The notes below the pieces were generated by a model. It had not been told where the DNA came from, searched no databases, and saw only the letters and a list, made by a program, of their open reading frames with translations. From assembly GCA_022785155.1 (NCBI GenBank), contig JALFRH010000180.1, positions 1 to 7,283 on the forward strand: 7,283 nucleotides of DNA, written 5' to 3'. Positions 1-6,011 of this stretch are shown one piece after another (position 1 is the stretch's first letter; every line of letters begins with the position of its first letter). This DNA is from Spirochaetales bacterium. GTDB lineage: Bacteria > Spirochaetota > Spirochaetia > Sphaerochaetales > Sphaerochaetaceae. Made by a program: the position numbers and the translations under genes.

Positions 1-282
1 CTTCTCATGCTCCAAGCCAGCCTTCAAAGGATCCATCAGTGTTGTATAGACCTTGTCTGGCTTTGCAATTGCACCGAGAGTCACCACAACATCGTTGTTG
101 TGTAGATATTGATACATGAGCATGGCATGATCCTGCTCTTCCTTTGCCTGGATTTCATACCAATTGGCAAAGCCGTCAAGTCCCTTCCTGGAATAGAAAT
201 TCGCCATATCCAAATAGAGATAGGCGGAATAGAATTCCTTGTTGATCTGATCATTGAGAAGTTCTGCAACCTTTTCGTTCAT
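1..282 (-). CDS. ftnA: Ferritin (bacterial non-haem, FtnA type), N-terminal 94 residues, partial
   Basis: This is the start of a ferritin, which oxidises Fe(II) and stores it as mineral inside a 24-subunit cytosolic shell. The visible 94 residues begin MNEKVAELLN and cover helix A, helix B and the start of the following segment; the family is usually about 165-175 residues, so the rest lies beyond the left edge. Ferroxidase residues are visible: Glu16 in the NKEF segment, Tyr23, Glu49 and His52 in KEEQDH, and Glu93, matching E. coli FtnA E17, Y24, E50, H53 and E94 by my alignment. The start is set by GGAGGAA at 293-287 with a 4-nt gap before ATG. The gene lies downstream of ppk in the same direction, but a terminator and an AT-rich promoter region separate them, so it is probably its own unit. 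The absence of haem-ligand spacing typical of bacterioferritin was judged only from this fragment. Confidence 0.93.
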   Translation of the reverse strand, partial: MNEKVAELLNDQINKEFYSAYLYLDMANFYSRKGLDGFANWYEIQAKEEQDHAMLMYQYLHNNDVVVTLGAIAKPDKVYTTLMDPLKAGLEHEK

Positions 283-321
283 TTGATTCCTCCATAATGT
301 AGGTTAGTGATACCTTACTTC

Positions 322-327
322 ATTATA
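322..327 (-). promoter_or_regulatory. Candidate -10 box of the ferritin promoter
   Basis: On the minus strand this is a perfect TATAAT, 40 nt upstream of the ferritin ATG, which would give a 5' leader of about 30 nt. The only -35-like hexamer nearby, TTGATA, is 20 nt upstream, which is longer than ideal. A second TATAAT (392-387) lies further upstream inside the palindrome described separately, so two start sites are possible. The region is very AT-rich, so chance matches are likely. Confidence 0.4.
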
Positions 328-378
328 AAACCACTTTTCACTCTTCATATCAAGAAGATAGATATAAATTCGGTGTCT

Positions 379-393
379 TTAAAATAATTATAT
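379..393 (-). promoter_or_regulatory. PerR/Fur-family box-like palindrome upstream of ferritin
   Basis: The minus-strand sequence ATATAATTATTTTAA matches the Bacillus-type PerR consensus TTATAATnATTATAA at 12 of 14 specified positions and is itself nearly palindromic. It lies about 97 nt upstream of the ferritin start and contains a TATAAT that could be a -10 box. Iron-storage and peroxide-defence genes are classic targets of PerR and Fur regulators, so the location makes sense. Low sequence complexity makes a chance match possible, and no regulator gene is in the window. Confidence 0.3.
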
Positions 394-411
394 TTCCTGG
401 TTTTTCTTTTG

Positions 412-450
412 AAAGAAGAGAAATAAACAAGGTGCCGCCGGGACACCTTG
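412..450 (-). terminator. Rho-independent terminator after ppk
   Basis: Five bases after the ppk stop codon the minus strand reads CAAGGTG, a bulged T, CC, a CGGC loop, GG and CACCTTG. This forms a 9-bp stem with one bulge and a tetraloop (450-428). A pyrimidine, T-rich tail (TTTATTTCTCTTCTTTC) follows. It should end the pfk / ppx-like / ppk transcript before the ferritin gene. The tail is interrupted by C residues, so efficiency is uncertain. Confidence 0.65.
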
Positions 451-454
451 AATA

Positions 455-2521
455 CTATAGGCCATTTGCATTCTTGATGCATTCTTCCTGGCTGTTGATC
501 ATCTTCGACAGGGCTCTGATCTTTTCATATTTGCCGGAAGGAGTCAGTCTACGGGCCTTTACGTTGTCGCTTTCAATCAAGGAGAGCAGTGAAAGGATAC
601 GCTTCTTCACGTTTTTATCCAAAACAGGTGTCGCTATTTCCACACGCTTTTCAAGGTTTCTGGTCATCAGATCTGCAGAAGCAATGTATACCCTCTCTTC
701 GCCTTCCTTGCCGAAGGAGTATATTCTCGAGTGCTCAAGAAAGCGTCCTACGATACTGATGACTGAAATGTTCTCGCTTTCCTTCTCCACTCCAGGAAGG
801 AGACAGCAGATGCCTCTTACTATCAAAGATACCTTTACTCCCGCCTTGCTGGCTTCCACTAGTTTTTCTATGCACTCCAGATCTGTCAGAGAGTTTACCT
901 TTGCCCTTATGACTCCTTCGCTTCCCTTGCTGATTTCTTTGTCCATTTCAGCCAAGAGTCCCTTCTTGAGGCTATGAGGAGCCACAAGGAGACGGGAGTA
1001 GTCATGATTGATATCCAATACGGCGATGCTTCTGAAAAACGAGGCGCCGTCACATCCGATCTCATGGTTGGCAGTTATGATATTAAGGTCTGTGTACTGC
1101 TTTGCAGTTCCTTCATTGTAGTTTCCTGTGCCGATATGGGTGATGTAGCTTATTTTGTCACCCTCTTCCAAAGTGATGGAAATGATCTTCGAGTGTACCT
1201 TCAAGTCTTCAACACCATAGAAGACAGTGCATCCTGCTTCCTGTAACAGTTCAGCGTTGTCCAGGTTGTTCTCTTCATCGAAACGTGCACAAAGCTCCAT
1301 GACGGCAACCACCTCCTTGCCGTTTTCCCTTGCCTTAAGCAGGGCGGAGATTATCTTTGAGTTATGGGCGAGACGATAGATTGTAATCTTGATGGAGGAC
1401 ACCCTCTTGTCTTCCGCAGCCTGGTTCAGAAGCTTTATCAGGACATCCATGCTCTGATAAGGGTAGGCGAGGAAGATATCTCTTCTCTTTACTTCGCTGA
1501 TGAGATCCGAGGTTTTGGATAGGACCTGAGGGACAACAGGTCTATGGGGGGTGAATTTAAGTTCTGCCGCCTCTTCTGAAGAGAAATACTCCGAAAGGGA
1601 GAACATGAACTTGTAGTCGAAGTGGTCAGGCACTACATATACGCTGCACTTCTTCGTCTCCAAGTGTTGCCTCAGGAAGGTTGAGAGCTCTGGAGGGAGC
1701 TCTGAGCTTGTCTCCAATCTTATGATATCTCCACGGGTCCTGCCTTCCACCTTTGTCTGGATCAAGCGGGAAAAGTCATAGTCGAACTCATCGTCTGCAT
1801 CCTTTGAGAAAGCATCGAAGTCCGCGTTCCTTGTTATCCTCACCAAGGCTTTCTGCTTGATGGAGAAACCAGGGAAGACTTTGTCTGCAAAGAGCAATAG
1901 AAGGTCTTCACTTGTGATCAAGTGGATCTTCTTTCCTCCTTTGATCCTAAAAAGTCTTGGGGTGAAGGCATGAAGCTTTGCAATGGCGAACATGGCTCTG
2001 CCCTTTCTCTCCAGACGGACTATCAGGTAGGTCTTGAGGTTTTCAAGCTTGAACATAGGATGCTTGGCATCCAGGACTACGGGAGAGACACGGGGAAGGA
2101 TACTCTCCTGAAAGATCTCCTCGGCATTGAGCTTCTGTCTTTCGTTGAGGGTGCTTGGCTTCAGCAGGTTCACTCCCTTGCTGTATAGCTCCGCCCTTAG
2201 AAAGTGGTAGGTTTCGCTGCTGGCTTTATATAGGGAAGGGAGTATTTCATTTATGGCTGCAATCTGTTCCTTTGCAGTAAGCTGGGTCTTGTTGTCCACC
2301 TCAAAAGGGGAGTTCTTTGCATCATTGGAGAGGGAACCTAGACGGACTTGGATGAACTCATCCAAGTTTGATGTGAATATGGACAGGAACTTGCACCTCT
2401 CCAATAAAGGATTGGTAAGATCCATGGCCTGGTCGAGAACCCTCTTGTTGAATTGAAGCCAAGAGTATTCCCTGTTGATAAATATTCCTTTGATACATCC
2501 CCTTGTTGCTGTGTCCTTCAT
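455..2521 (-). CDS. ppk: Polyphosphate kinase PPK1
   Basis: PPK1 reversibly transfers the gamma phosphate of ATP onto a growing inorganic polyphosphate chain. The product is 688 residues, a normal full length. Domains in order are: N domain with the family motif INREYSWLQFN (15-25); head domain (about 115-320); two phospholipase-D-like catalytic domains (about 330-510 and 511-680). The autophosphorylated histidine is His443 in KVHSK, and the second catalytic histidine is His597 in FLEHSR. Arg383 (IYR) and Arg413 (ARFDEENN) match the magnesium/phosphate site. GTGNYN (464-469), VRGICCL (568-574) and SADLMTRNL (615-623) are intact, so it should be active. The ATG at 2521 is chosen because GGAGGGA (2535-2529) lies 7 nt upstream; an in-frame ATG at 2572 would only translate the tail of the preceding gene. 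It starts 4 nt after the Ppx-like stop codon, so it is the last gene of the operon. Confidence 0.97.
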   Translation of the reverse strand: MKDTATRGCIKGIFINREYSWLQFNKRVLDQAMDLTNPLLERCKFLSIFTSNLDEFIQVRLGSLSNDAKNSPFEVDNKTQLTAKEQIAAINEILPSLYKASSETYHFLRAELYSKGVNLLKPSTLNERQKLNAEEIFQESILPRVSPVVLDAKHPMFKLENLKTYLIVRLERKGRAMFAIAKLHAFTPRLFRIKGGKKIHLITSEDLLLLFADKVFPGFSIKQKALVRITRNADFDAFSKDADDEFDYDFSRLIQTKVEGRTRGDIIRLETSSELPPELSTFLRQHLETKKCSVYVVPDHFDYKFMFSLSEYFSSEEAAELKFTPHRPVVPQVLSKTSDLISEVKRRDIFLAYPYQSMDVLIKLLNQAAEDKRVSSIKITIYRLAHNSKIISALLKARENGKEVVAVMELCARFDEENNLDNAELLQEAGCTVFYGVEDLKVHSKIISITLEEGDKISYITHIGTGNYNEGTAKQYTDLNIITANHEIGCDGASFFRSIAVLDINHDYSRLLVAPHSLKKGLLAEMDKEISKGSEGVIRAKVNSLTDLECIEKLVEASKAGVKVSLIVRGICCLLPGVEKESENISVISIVGRFLEHSRIYSFGKEGEERVYIASADLMTRNLEKRVEIATPVLDKNVKKRILSLLSLIESDNVKARRLTPSGKYEKIRALSKMINSQEECIKNANGL

Positions 2522-2525
2522 ATGA

Positions 2526-3452
2526 TCATCCCTCCAATTCAATTCCTTTCTGTTCCCTTTTTCCCAGAACAATGCTTTTTAGAATTCCTTCCTTTACACC
2601 AAGGTCAGAAATGACGATGTTGTTTGTCTTGAATCTCTTCAACAGTTCCTTGGCCAATAAAACGGCAGGAACCACCTGTTTCATCAGTTCCGGTGCTTTT
2701 TTGAGAATAAGCATTGAGCGTCCTTCCGATTCTATAAGGTACTTAGAGAGTTTCTTAAGCTTCTTGTATTGGATTATCATTTCTCCGTGATTATATTCCA
2801 GCTTATAGTATTCGGCATACAGCTGGTATATAGTCCAAGCATATACACCGGCCAAGACTGCGTTTTCAAAGAATCCTTCTTCAGGTAGGTTTGCTTCATC
2901 CAGGGCCTCTTTGATGGCGACCTTCATTCTCTTTGCTTCAGTTCTGGTAGGAATCACTTCACTTACATAATCCTGGCCTAGGGTCAGGGGTCCAAGGGGA
3001 ACGCTGGATATATAATCCGAGAAACTATATATCTTTGTGGTTATGGACCCGAAATCTATCAGAGTGCTGTGGGGCAGGATGCTGTATCTTTCATTTGCAA
3101 ATATTCTTGCCTCGGCTTCCGTGGCCATATCAAGTTTATAGATCCCAAGGCCTGTCTTTTCCGTAACCAAGGCAAGAATATCATCAATGCCCTTGACGGA
3201 GGCAAGATTGGCGGATGCTATGGCATAGAGATTGCTTACCCCATTCTCTTTGCAGGTGATTATGAAGCTGTCCGTAATGTCCAATAACTCAGGAATCTCT
3301 ATTTCAGTCAGCTTCCTATCCTGATAGACGGAGCCTGCAAAGGAAAGAGGAGTGCGTGTATGGAGAATACTCTCCATGACACTTCCCTCCGTCTTTGCAA
3401 TCAATAGAGATACTGAAGACGATGAATAATCGATTAAAGCAACTTTCCTCAT
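2526..3452 (-). CDS. Divergent Ppx/GppA-family protein, active site degenerate
   Basis: This 308-residue protein has the layout of the sugar-kinase/Hsp70-fold core of exopolyphosphatase / guanosine pentaphosphatase: ALIDYSSSS (5-13) in place of the DIGSNS phosphate loop, TEAEAR (111-116) in place of GxEEAR, LIDFGSITTK (131-140) in place of IDIGGGSTE, and VISDLGVKEGIL (280-291) in place of the SDxxLREGxL motif. It lacks the C-terminal HD-type region of long Ppx proteins. Many key residues differ: the conserved Arg of the T-x-x-x-R stretch is Leu83, the GGGSTE Glu is Lys140, the second and third glycines are Ser136 and Ile137, and the later Gly-Thr loop is replaced (AGVYAWT, 201-207). Asp8, Glu114 and Asp133 remain. 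It may therefore bind polyphosphate or (p)ppGpp without hydrolysing it. The ATG overlaps the pfk stop codon (TAATG), with AAAGG at 3463-3459 as a weak ribosome site, so translation is probably coupled. The family call is firm; the function is inferred. Confidence 0.8.
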   Translation of the reverse strand: MRKVALIDYSSSSVSLLIAKTEGSVMESILHTRTPLSFAGSVYQDRKLTEIEIPELLDITDSFIITCKENGVSNLYAIASANLASVKGIDDILALVTEKTGLGIYKLDMATEAEARIFANERYSILPHSTLIDFGSITTKIYSFSDYISSVPLGPLTLGQDYVSEVIPTRTEAKRMKVAIKEALDEANLPEEGFFENAVLAGVYAWTIYQLYAEYYKLEYNHGEMIIQYKKLKKLSKYLIESEGRSMLILKKAPELMKQVVPAVLLAKELLKRFKTNNIVISDLGVKEGILKSIVLGKREQKGIELEG

Positions 3453-4537
3453 TAAATACCTTTGAACTTCTTTCCATCACCAAATGAAATGCCGATGGAT
3501 CTTCCGATCTTGATCATCTGGTTATCTTCATCTACATATTTGGTCTTGCCTGCCACGTCGCTGAGGCGGTTGTAGGTGATTTGGTTGTTGATGATGGCCA
3601 CAGTCTTGCCGAAGTTTCCTTCTTGGACAAGCTTTCCTGCAAAGGAACCCAGTTCGGTGCTGAGAAGTCTGTCGTAAGGAGAAGGGCTTCCTCCTCTCTG
3701 AATATGACCTGGGACCACTGTCCTTGTCTCAACTCCAGCCTTTTCCTGAATGTACTTTGCAAGCATATTTGTCGCAGTGGCTTCACCGTTTCTGTATTCA
3801 AGGCGTTCAGCCTTCTTCATGCCTGCTTCCTTCTTGCTCATGGCACCTTCTGCAATAGCGATGATGGTAAAGGCCTTGCCCTTTTCGCTACGCTTTGTAA
3901 CCATATTGCAGACTTCATCCGGGTCATATGGAATCTCAGGAATAAGGATGATGTCGGCTCCGCCTGCGATGCCTGAGTATAGTGTAAGCCAACCTACTTT
4001 GTTTCCCATGATTTCCACAAGCATGGTCCTTCCATGGCTTGCTGCAGTAGTGTGGATTCTGTCGATACACTCCGTGTCGATTTCAAGGGCTGTATGGAAA
4101 CCGAAAGTTACATCCGTTCCCCAGATATCGTTGTCGATAGTCTTGGGAAGGCCTATGACATTGCATCCTGCATCGGAGAGGAGGGAGGCTGTCTTATGTG
4201 TTCCTGCCCCTCCCAAGGTAACTACCAGGTCAAGCTTGTTTTTCTTGTAGTTCTTCACCATCTGATCCAACCTGGACTCGCCGTTCTGATCTTCAACCTT
4301 CATCTGCTTGAAAGGCTGTCTGCTGGTTCCAAGGATTGTTCCTCCGATATTCAGGATTCCTGAAAAATCAGATTCCTTGAGCTTGCTGAACTCTCCGTTT
4401 ATCAAACCCCTGTATCCATCCTGGATACCAATGATCTCTGCATCAGGGATCTGGTTGTATACATATTTTGCAAAACCTCTGATGACTGCGTTGAGTCCCG
4501 GGCAATCTCCGCCTGCTGTTAGAATACCTATTTTCAT
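3452..4537 (-). CDS. pfkA: 6-phosphofructokinase (PfkA family, group III-like)
   Basis: The enzyme phosphorylates fructose 6-phosphate at C1 in glycolysis. At 361 residues it is a typical single-domain-pair PFK. Visible motifs are GGDCPGLNAVIRG (9-21, nucleotide loop), PKTIDNDIWGTD (131-142, catalytic Asp135), substrate-binding Arg170, Glu230, Arg272, and PGHIQRGGSP (276-285) with His278 and Arg281. Donor choice can be read from two positions: Gly112 (E. coli Gly104) is the ATP-type residue, while Lys132 (E. coli Gly124) occurs in PPi enzymes and in ATP-using group III enzymes. ATP is therefore more likely than PPi, but not certain. Oddities: the Asp of GGDG is Ala111 (GGAGTHKT), and the Arg of EVMGR is Asn179. 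The start is supported by GGAGA at 4549-4545, 7 nt before ATG. It is the first gene of the operon with the Ppx-like gene and ppk. Confidence 0.93.
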   Translation of the reverse strand: MKIGILTAGGDCPGLNAVIRGFAKYVYNQIPDAEIIGIQDGYRGLINGEFSKLKESDFSGILNIGGTILGTSRQPFKQMKVEDQNGESRLDQMVKNYKKNKLDLVVTLGGAGTHKTASLLSDAGCNVIGLPKTIDNDIWGTDVTFGFHTALEIDTECIDRIHTTAASHGRTMLVEIMGNKVGWLTLYSGIAGGADIILIPEIPYDPDEVCNMVTKRSEKGKAFTIIAIAEGAMSKKEAGMKKAERLEYRNGEATATNMLAKYIQEKAGVETRTVVPGHIQRGGSPSPYDRLLSTELGSFAGKLVQEGNFGKTVAIINNQITYNRLSDVAGKTKYVDEDNQMIKIGRSIGISFGDGKKFKGI

Positions 4538-4558
4538 AATTTGTTCTCCATTGGAACT

Positions 4559-4588
4559 ATTTTAATGAGAATAATCCAAATTTGATAA
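4559..4588 (-). promoter_or_regulatory. Candidate promoter of the pfk / ppx-like / ppk operon
   Basis: On the minus strand, TTATCA (4588-4583, 4 of 6 to the -35 consensus) is followed 18 nt later by TAAAAT (4564-4559, 5 of 6 to the -10 consensus). The -10 box lies 21 nt upstream of the pfk ATG, so transcription would begin about 15 nt before it. Both boxes are modest and the region is AT-rich, so this is a weak call. Confidence 0.25.
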
Positions 4589-4610
4589 GAGAAAATAGCA
4601 CGTATATGTT
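4582..4610 (+). promoter_or_regulatory. Candidate plus-strand promoter toward the pectinesterase gene
   Basis: TTGATA (4582-4587, 5 of 6) is followed after exactly 17 nt by TATGTT (4605-4610, 4 of 6). It points toward the pectinesterase gene and would give a leader of about 210 nt. Its -35 box overlaps the -35 box of the candidate leftward promoter for pfk, which would make a compact back-to-back pair. No better plus-strand promoter was found nearer the gene. Evidence is only by eye. Confidence 0.25.
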
Positions 4611-4770
4611 AATTATGCTGTTGCTGGCTTATTTTATGGTTATAGAAAAAACATATTGTTCCCTATTTCCAAAATGTGCTTGATGTCCCATAGACGAAAG
4701 AGCAAAAACATAGATAACTGAAATATGTATACAACCTTCTTTGTGTTCCTGATAATTTGAGCCATCATAT

Positions 4771-4790
4771 AGTGGAGGGTTCCCACCACT
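4771..4790 (+). promoter_or_regulatory. 20-bp palindrome in the pectinesterase leader, possible operator
   Basis: AGTGGAGGGTTCCCACCACT is a near-perfect inverted repeat: AGTGG pairs with CCACT and GGG with CCC, with an A/A mismatch between them and TT at the centre. It ends 20 nt before the GGAGGAG ribosome site (4810-4816) and 37 nt before the ATG. Either a repressor site in DNA or a small hairpin in the leader RNA would fit. No T-tract follows, so it is not a terminator on the plus strand. Confidence 0.35.
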
Positions 4791-4827
4791 TTGAGAAGAA
4801 GGGGATGATGGAGGAGATTCATAGAGT

Positions 4828-5667
4828 ATGCGGAGTATAATTGTTTCCAAAGATAATGACGGCGACTACTGTAATATACAGGAGGCCTTGGATGCCATCC
4901 CCTATGATGAGGATGGGGAGATAATCGTAAAGGAAGGCGTCTACAACGAAAAGCTCTTTTCCGATAAAAGAAGCCTTACCATAAAAGGTGAGGGGAAGGT
5001 CGTAATAACCTACGGCCAGGGCGCCAGGGAAATACTTTCCGATGGGTTGAAGAGAGGAACTTTCCGTACTTATACAGCATTTTTCTCAGGAAGAAAACTG
5101 AGACTGGAGAATATCACCATAGAAAACTCAGCTGGAAGTGGAAAGAAAGTGGGACAAGCTCTTGCCCTCTACTTGGATGCTGAAGAATCCGTATTGGAGA
5201 ATGTAGTTCTCAAAGGCTACCAGGATACTCTCTTTTTATCTCCGTTGCCTGATAGTGAGAGGGAAAAGAGAGGTTTCTATGGCCCCCGATATCTCTGTGA
5301 TCGTAAGAGAACATCTTTGACTTATATCGGTGGAAGAATAGAGGGAAGTGTAGATTTCATCTTCGGTGGAGGTGACGCTCTCTTTAAGGATACTGAGATA
5401 GTAAGTGTAGAAGAAGGATATGTAACAGCTCCCTCTGGCAATAGGGATTGGGAGGGTATGGTCTTCGATTCCTGTAGATTTACTTCCACTCTCTTTGAAA
5501 AGGAGAGCGTATATCTAATGAGGCCATGGCGTGATGAAGGAAAGGCAATCTTCAGAAACTGTACCTTTGGCGCCCACATAAATAGGAAAGGCTTCTCTCC
5601 TTGGCCGGGAAGAGAAGAGTACAGCCATCTTTCTACCTTCAAGATGGAGAACTGCAGCTTTATTTGA
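4828..5667 (+). CDS. Pectinesterase (pectin methylesterase, family CE8), no signal peptide
   Basis: The enzyme removes methyl groups from polygalacturonate, giving free carboxylates and methanol. The 279-residue product is a right-handed beta-helix with the family motifs in order: EGVYNEKL (36-43), QALAL with Gln110, GYQDTLF (130-136) with Gln132 and catalytic Asp133, GSVDFIFGG (173-181) with catalytic Asp176, YVTAPS (198-203), and YLMRPWR (229-235) with Arg232 and Trp234. The usual Gly in YLGRPW is Met231. A long loop sits between QDTL and DFIFG, as in several anaerobe enzymes. The N-terminus (MRSIIVSKDN) goes straight into the first strand with no hydrophobic leader, so the protein should stay in the cytoplasm and act on imported methylated oligogalacturonides. 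The ribosome site GGAGGAG (4810-4816) is 11 nt from ATG, a little long. A hairpin terminator follows, so it seems to be a single-gene unit. Confidence 0.93.
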   Translation: MRSIIVSKDNDGDYCNIQEALDAIPYDEDGEIIVKEGVYNEKLFSDKRSLTIKGEGKVVITYGQGAREILSDGLKRGTFRTYTAFFSGRKLRLENITIENSAGSGKKVGQALALYLDAEESVLENVVLKGYQDTLFLSPLPDSEREKRGFYGPRYLCDRKRTSLTYIGGRIEGSVDFIFGGGDALFKDTEIVSVEEGYVTAPSGNRDWEGMVFDSCRFTSTLFEKESVYLMRPWRDEGKAIFRNCTFGAHINRKGFSPWPGREEYSHLSTFKMENCSFI

Positions 5668-5690
5668 AAGAGTTTTCTTTTTCTTAAATC

Positions 5691-5772
5691 AAAATGCATC
5701 CGACGAACGATGACCTAAGCTGAAGCTTCTAATGGTTTCAGCTTGGGCTTTGTGCATTTTTAGGGTTTTTTT
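5691..5772 (+). terminator. Composite hairpin, probable terminator of the pectinesterase gene
   Basis: The inner stem pairs CCTAAGCTGAAGCT (5714-5727) with GGTTTCAGCTTGGG (5734-5747), which gives 14 continuous pairs including four G-U wobbles and a 6-nt loop. An outer stem pairs AAAATGCA (5691-5698) with TGCATTTT (5753-5760). T-runs follow at 5757-5761 and 5766-5772. The position, 24 nt after the pectinesterase stop codon, fits termination. The T-runs are separated from the inner stem by a few bases, and the two-tier shape is more elaborate than a simple terminator, so a small RNA or dispersed palindromic repeat is an alternative. Confidence 0.55.
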
Positions 5773-5977
5773 GGTGCGTCGAATAAGGTGTAGATCTGTA
5801 TAGACTGCATTGCATAAAGTCTCTCTTTTCACATGTGGGAGGGGTGGCTGTATGGGAGTAATGGAGTGACACAATGAAGCTATAAACCAGTTTATTTATT
5901 TAAATAGATTTAAAATATGGGAGAAGTGAAAAACTTATGAAAAGAAAATGTTAAATTTCTCACATCCTGTAATTATT

Positions 5978-5991
5978 TTGTTGACTAACAA
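5978..5991 (+). promoter_or_regulatory. Palindrome over the deoC -35 box, possible operator
   Basis: TTGTTGACTAACAA is an inverted repeat with 5-bp arms (TTGTT and AACAA) and a 4-bp centre. It covers the whole candidate -35 hexamer, where a bound repressor would block RNA polymerase. The arms are short, so chance is possible. Confidence 0.3.
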
Positions 5992-6011
5992 CCCCTTTTA
6001 CAACATATACT
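5981..6011 (+). promoter_or_regulatory. Candidate deoC promoter
   Basis: TTGACT (5981-5986, 5 of 6) and TATACT (6006-6011, 5 of 6) are good hexamers separated by 19 nt, which is longer than the usual 17. Transcription would start near 6018, giving a leader of about 40 nt before the deoC ATG. The long spacer is typical of promoters that depend on an activator, but this is only an inference. Two palindromes overlap it. Confidence 0.45.

Noticed and set aside
432..977. Open frame of 181 codons on the plus strand
   Set aside because: It lies fully antisense to the conserved 3' half of ppk, has no recognisable motif or ribosome site, and also runs over the terminator.
2522..2572. Longer ppk start at 2572, adding 17 residues
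   Set aside because: It has no ribosome site of its own position, would overlap the Ppx-like gene by 47 nt, and the extra residues are unlike PPK1. The ATG at 2521 has an ideal GGAGGGA 7 nt upstream.
3750..4250. Open frame of 166 codons on the plus strand with hydrophobic content
   Set aside because: It is antisense to conserved phosphofructokinase motifs; the hydrophobic look comes from reading the complementary frame.
3452..4537. Calling the phosphofructokinase PPi-dependent from Lys132 alone
   Set aside because: The stronger determinant (Gly112) is the ATP-type residue, and group III ATP enzymes also carry the Lys, so the donor is left open with ATP favoured.
4629..4850. Small minus-strand open frame (73 codons) in the pfk/pectinesterase gap
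   Set aside because: It overlaps the pectinesterase start in antisense, has no good ribosome site, and its composition is not protein-like.
5802..5824. AGACT/AGTCT inverted repeat followed by CTCTTTT as a second terminator
   Set aside because: Only 5 pairs with an 11-nt loop; too weak, and a much stronger hairpin lies just upstream.
5689..5874. Small minus-strand open frame (61 codons) between pectinesterase and deoC
   Set aside because: It runs through the strong hairpin, shows no known motif, and is better explained as non-coding sequence.
5834..5878. A 14-codon plus-strand open frame starting at ATG in CACATGTGG, considered as a leader peptide
   Set aside because: No ribosome site precedes it, it lies upstream of the likely deoC promoter, and it has no codon run that would suggest attenuation.
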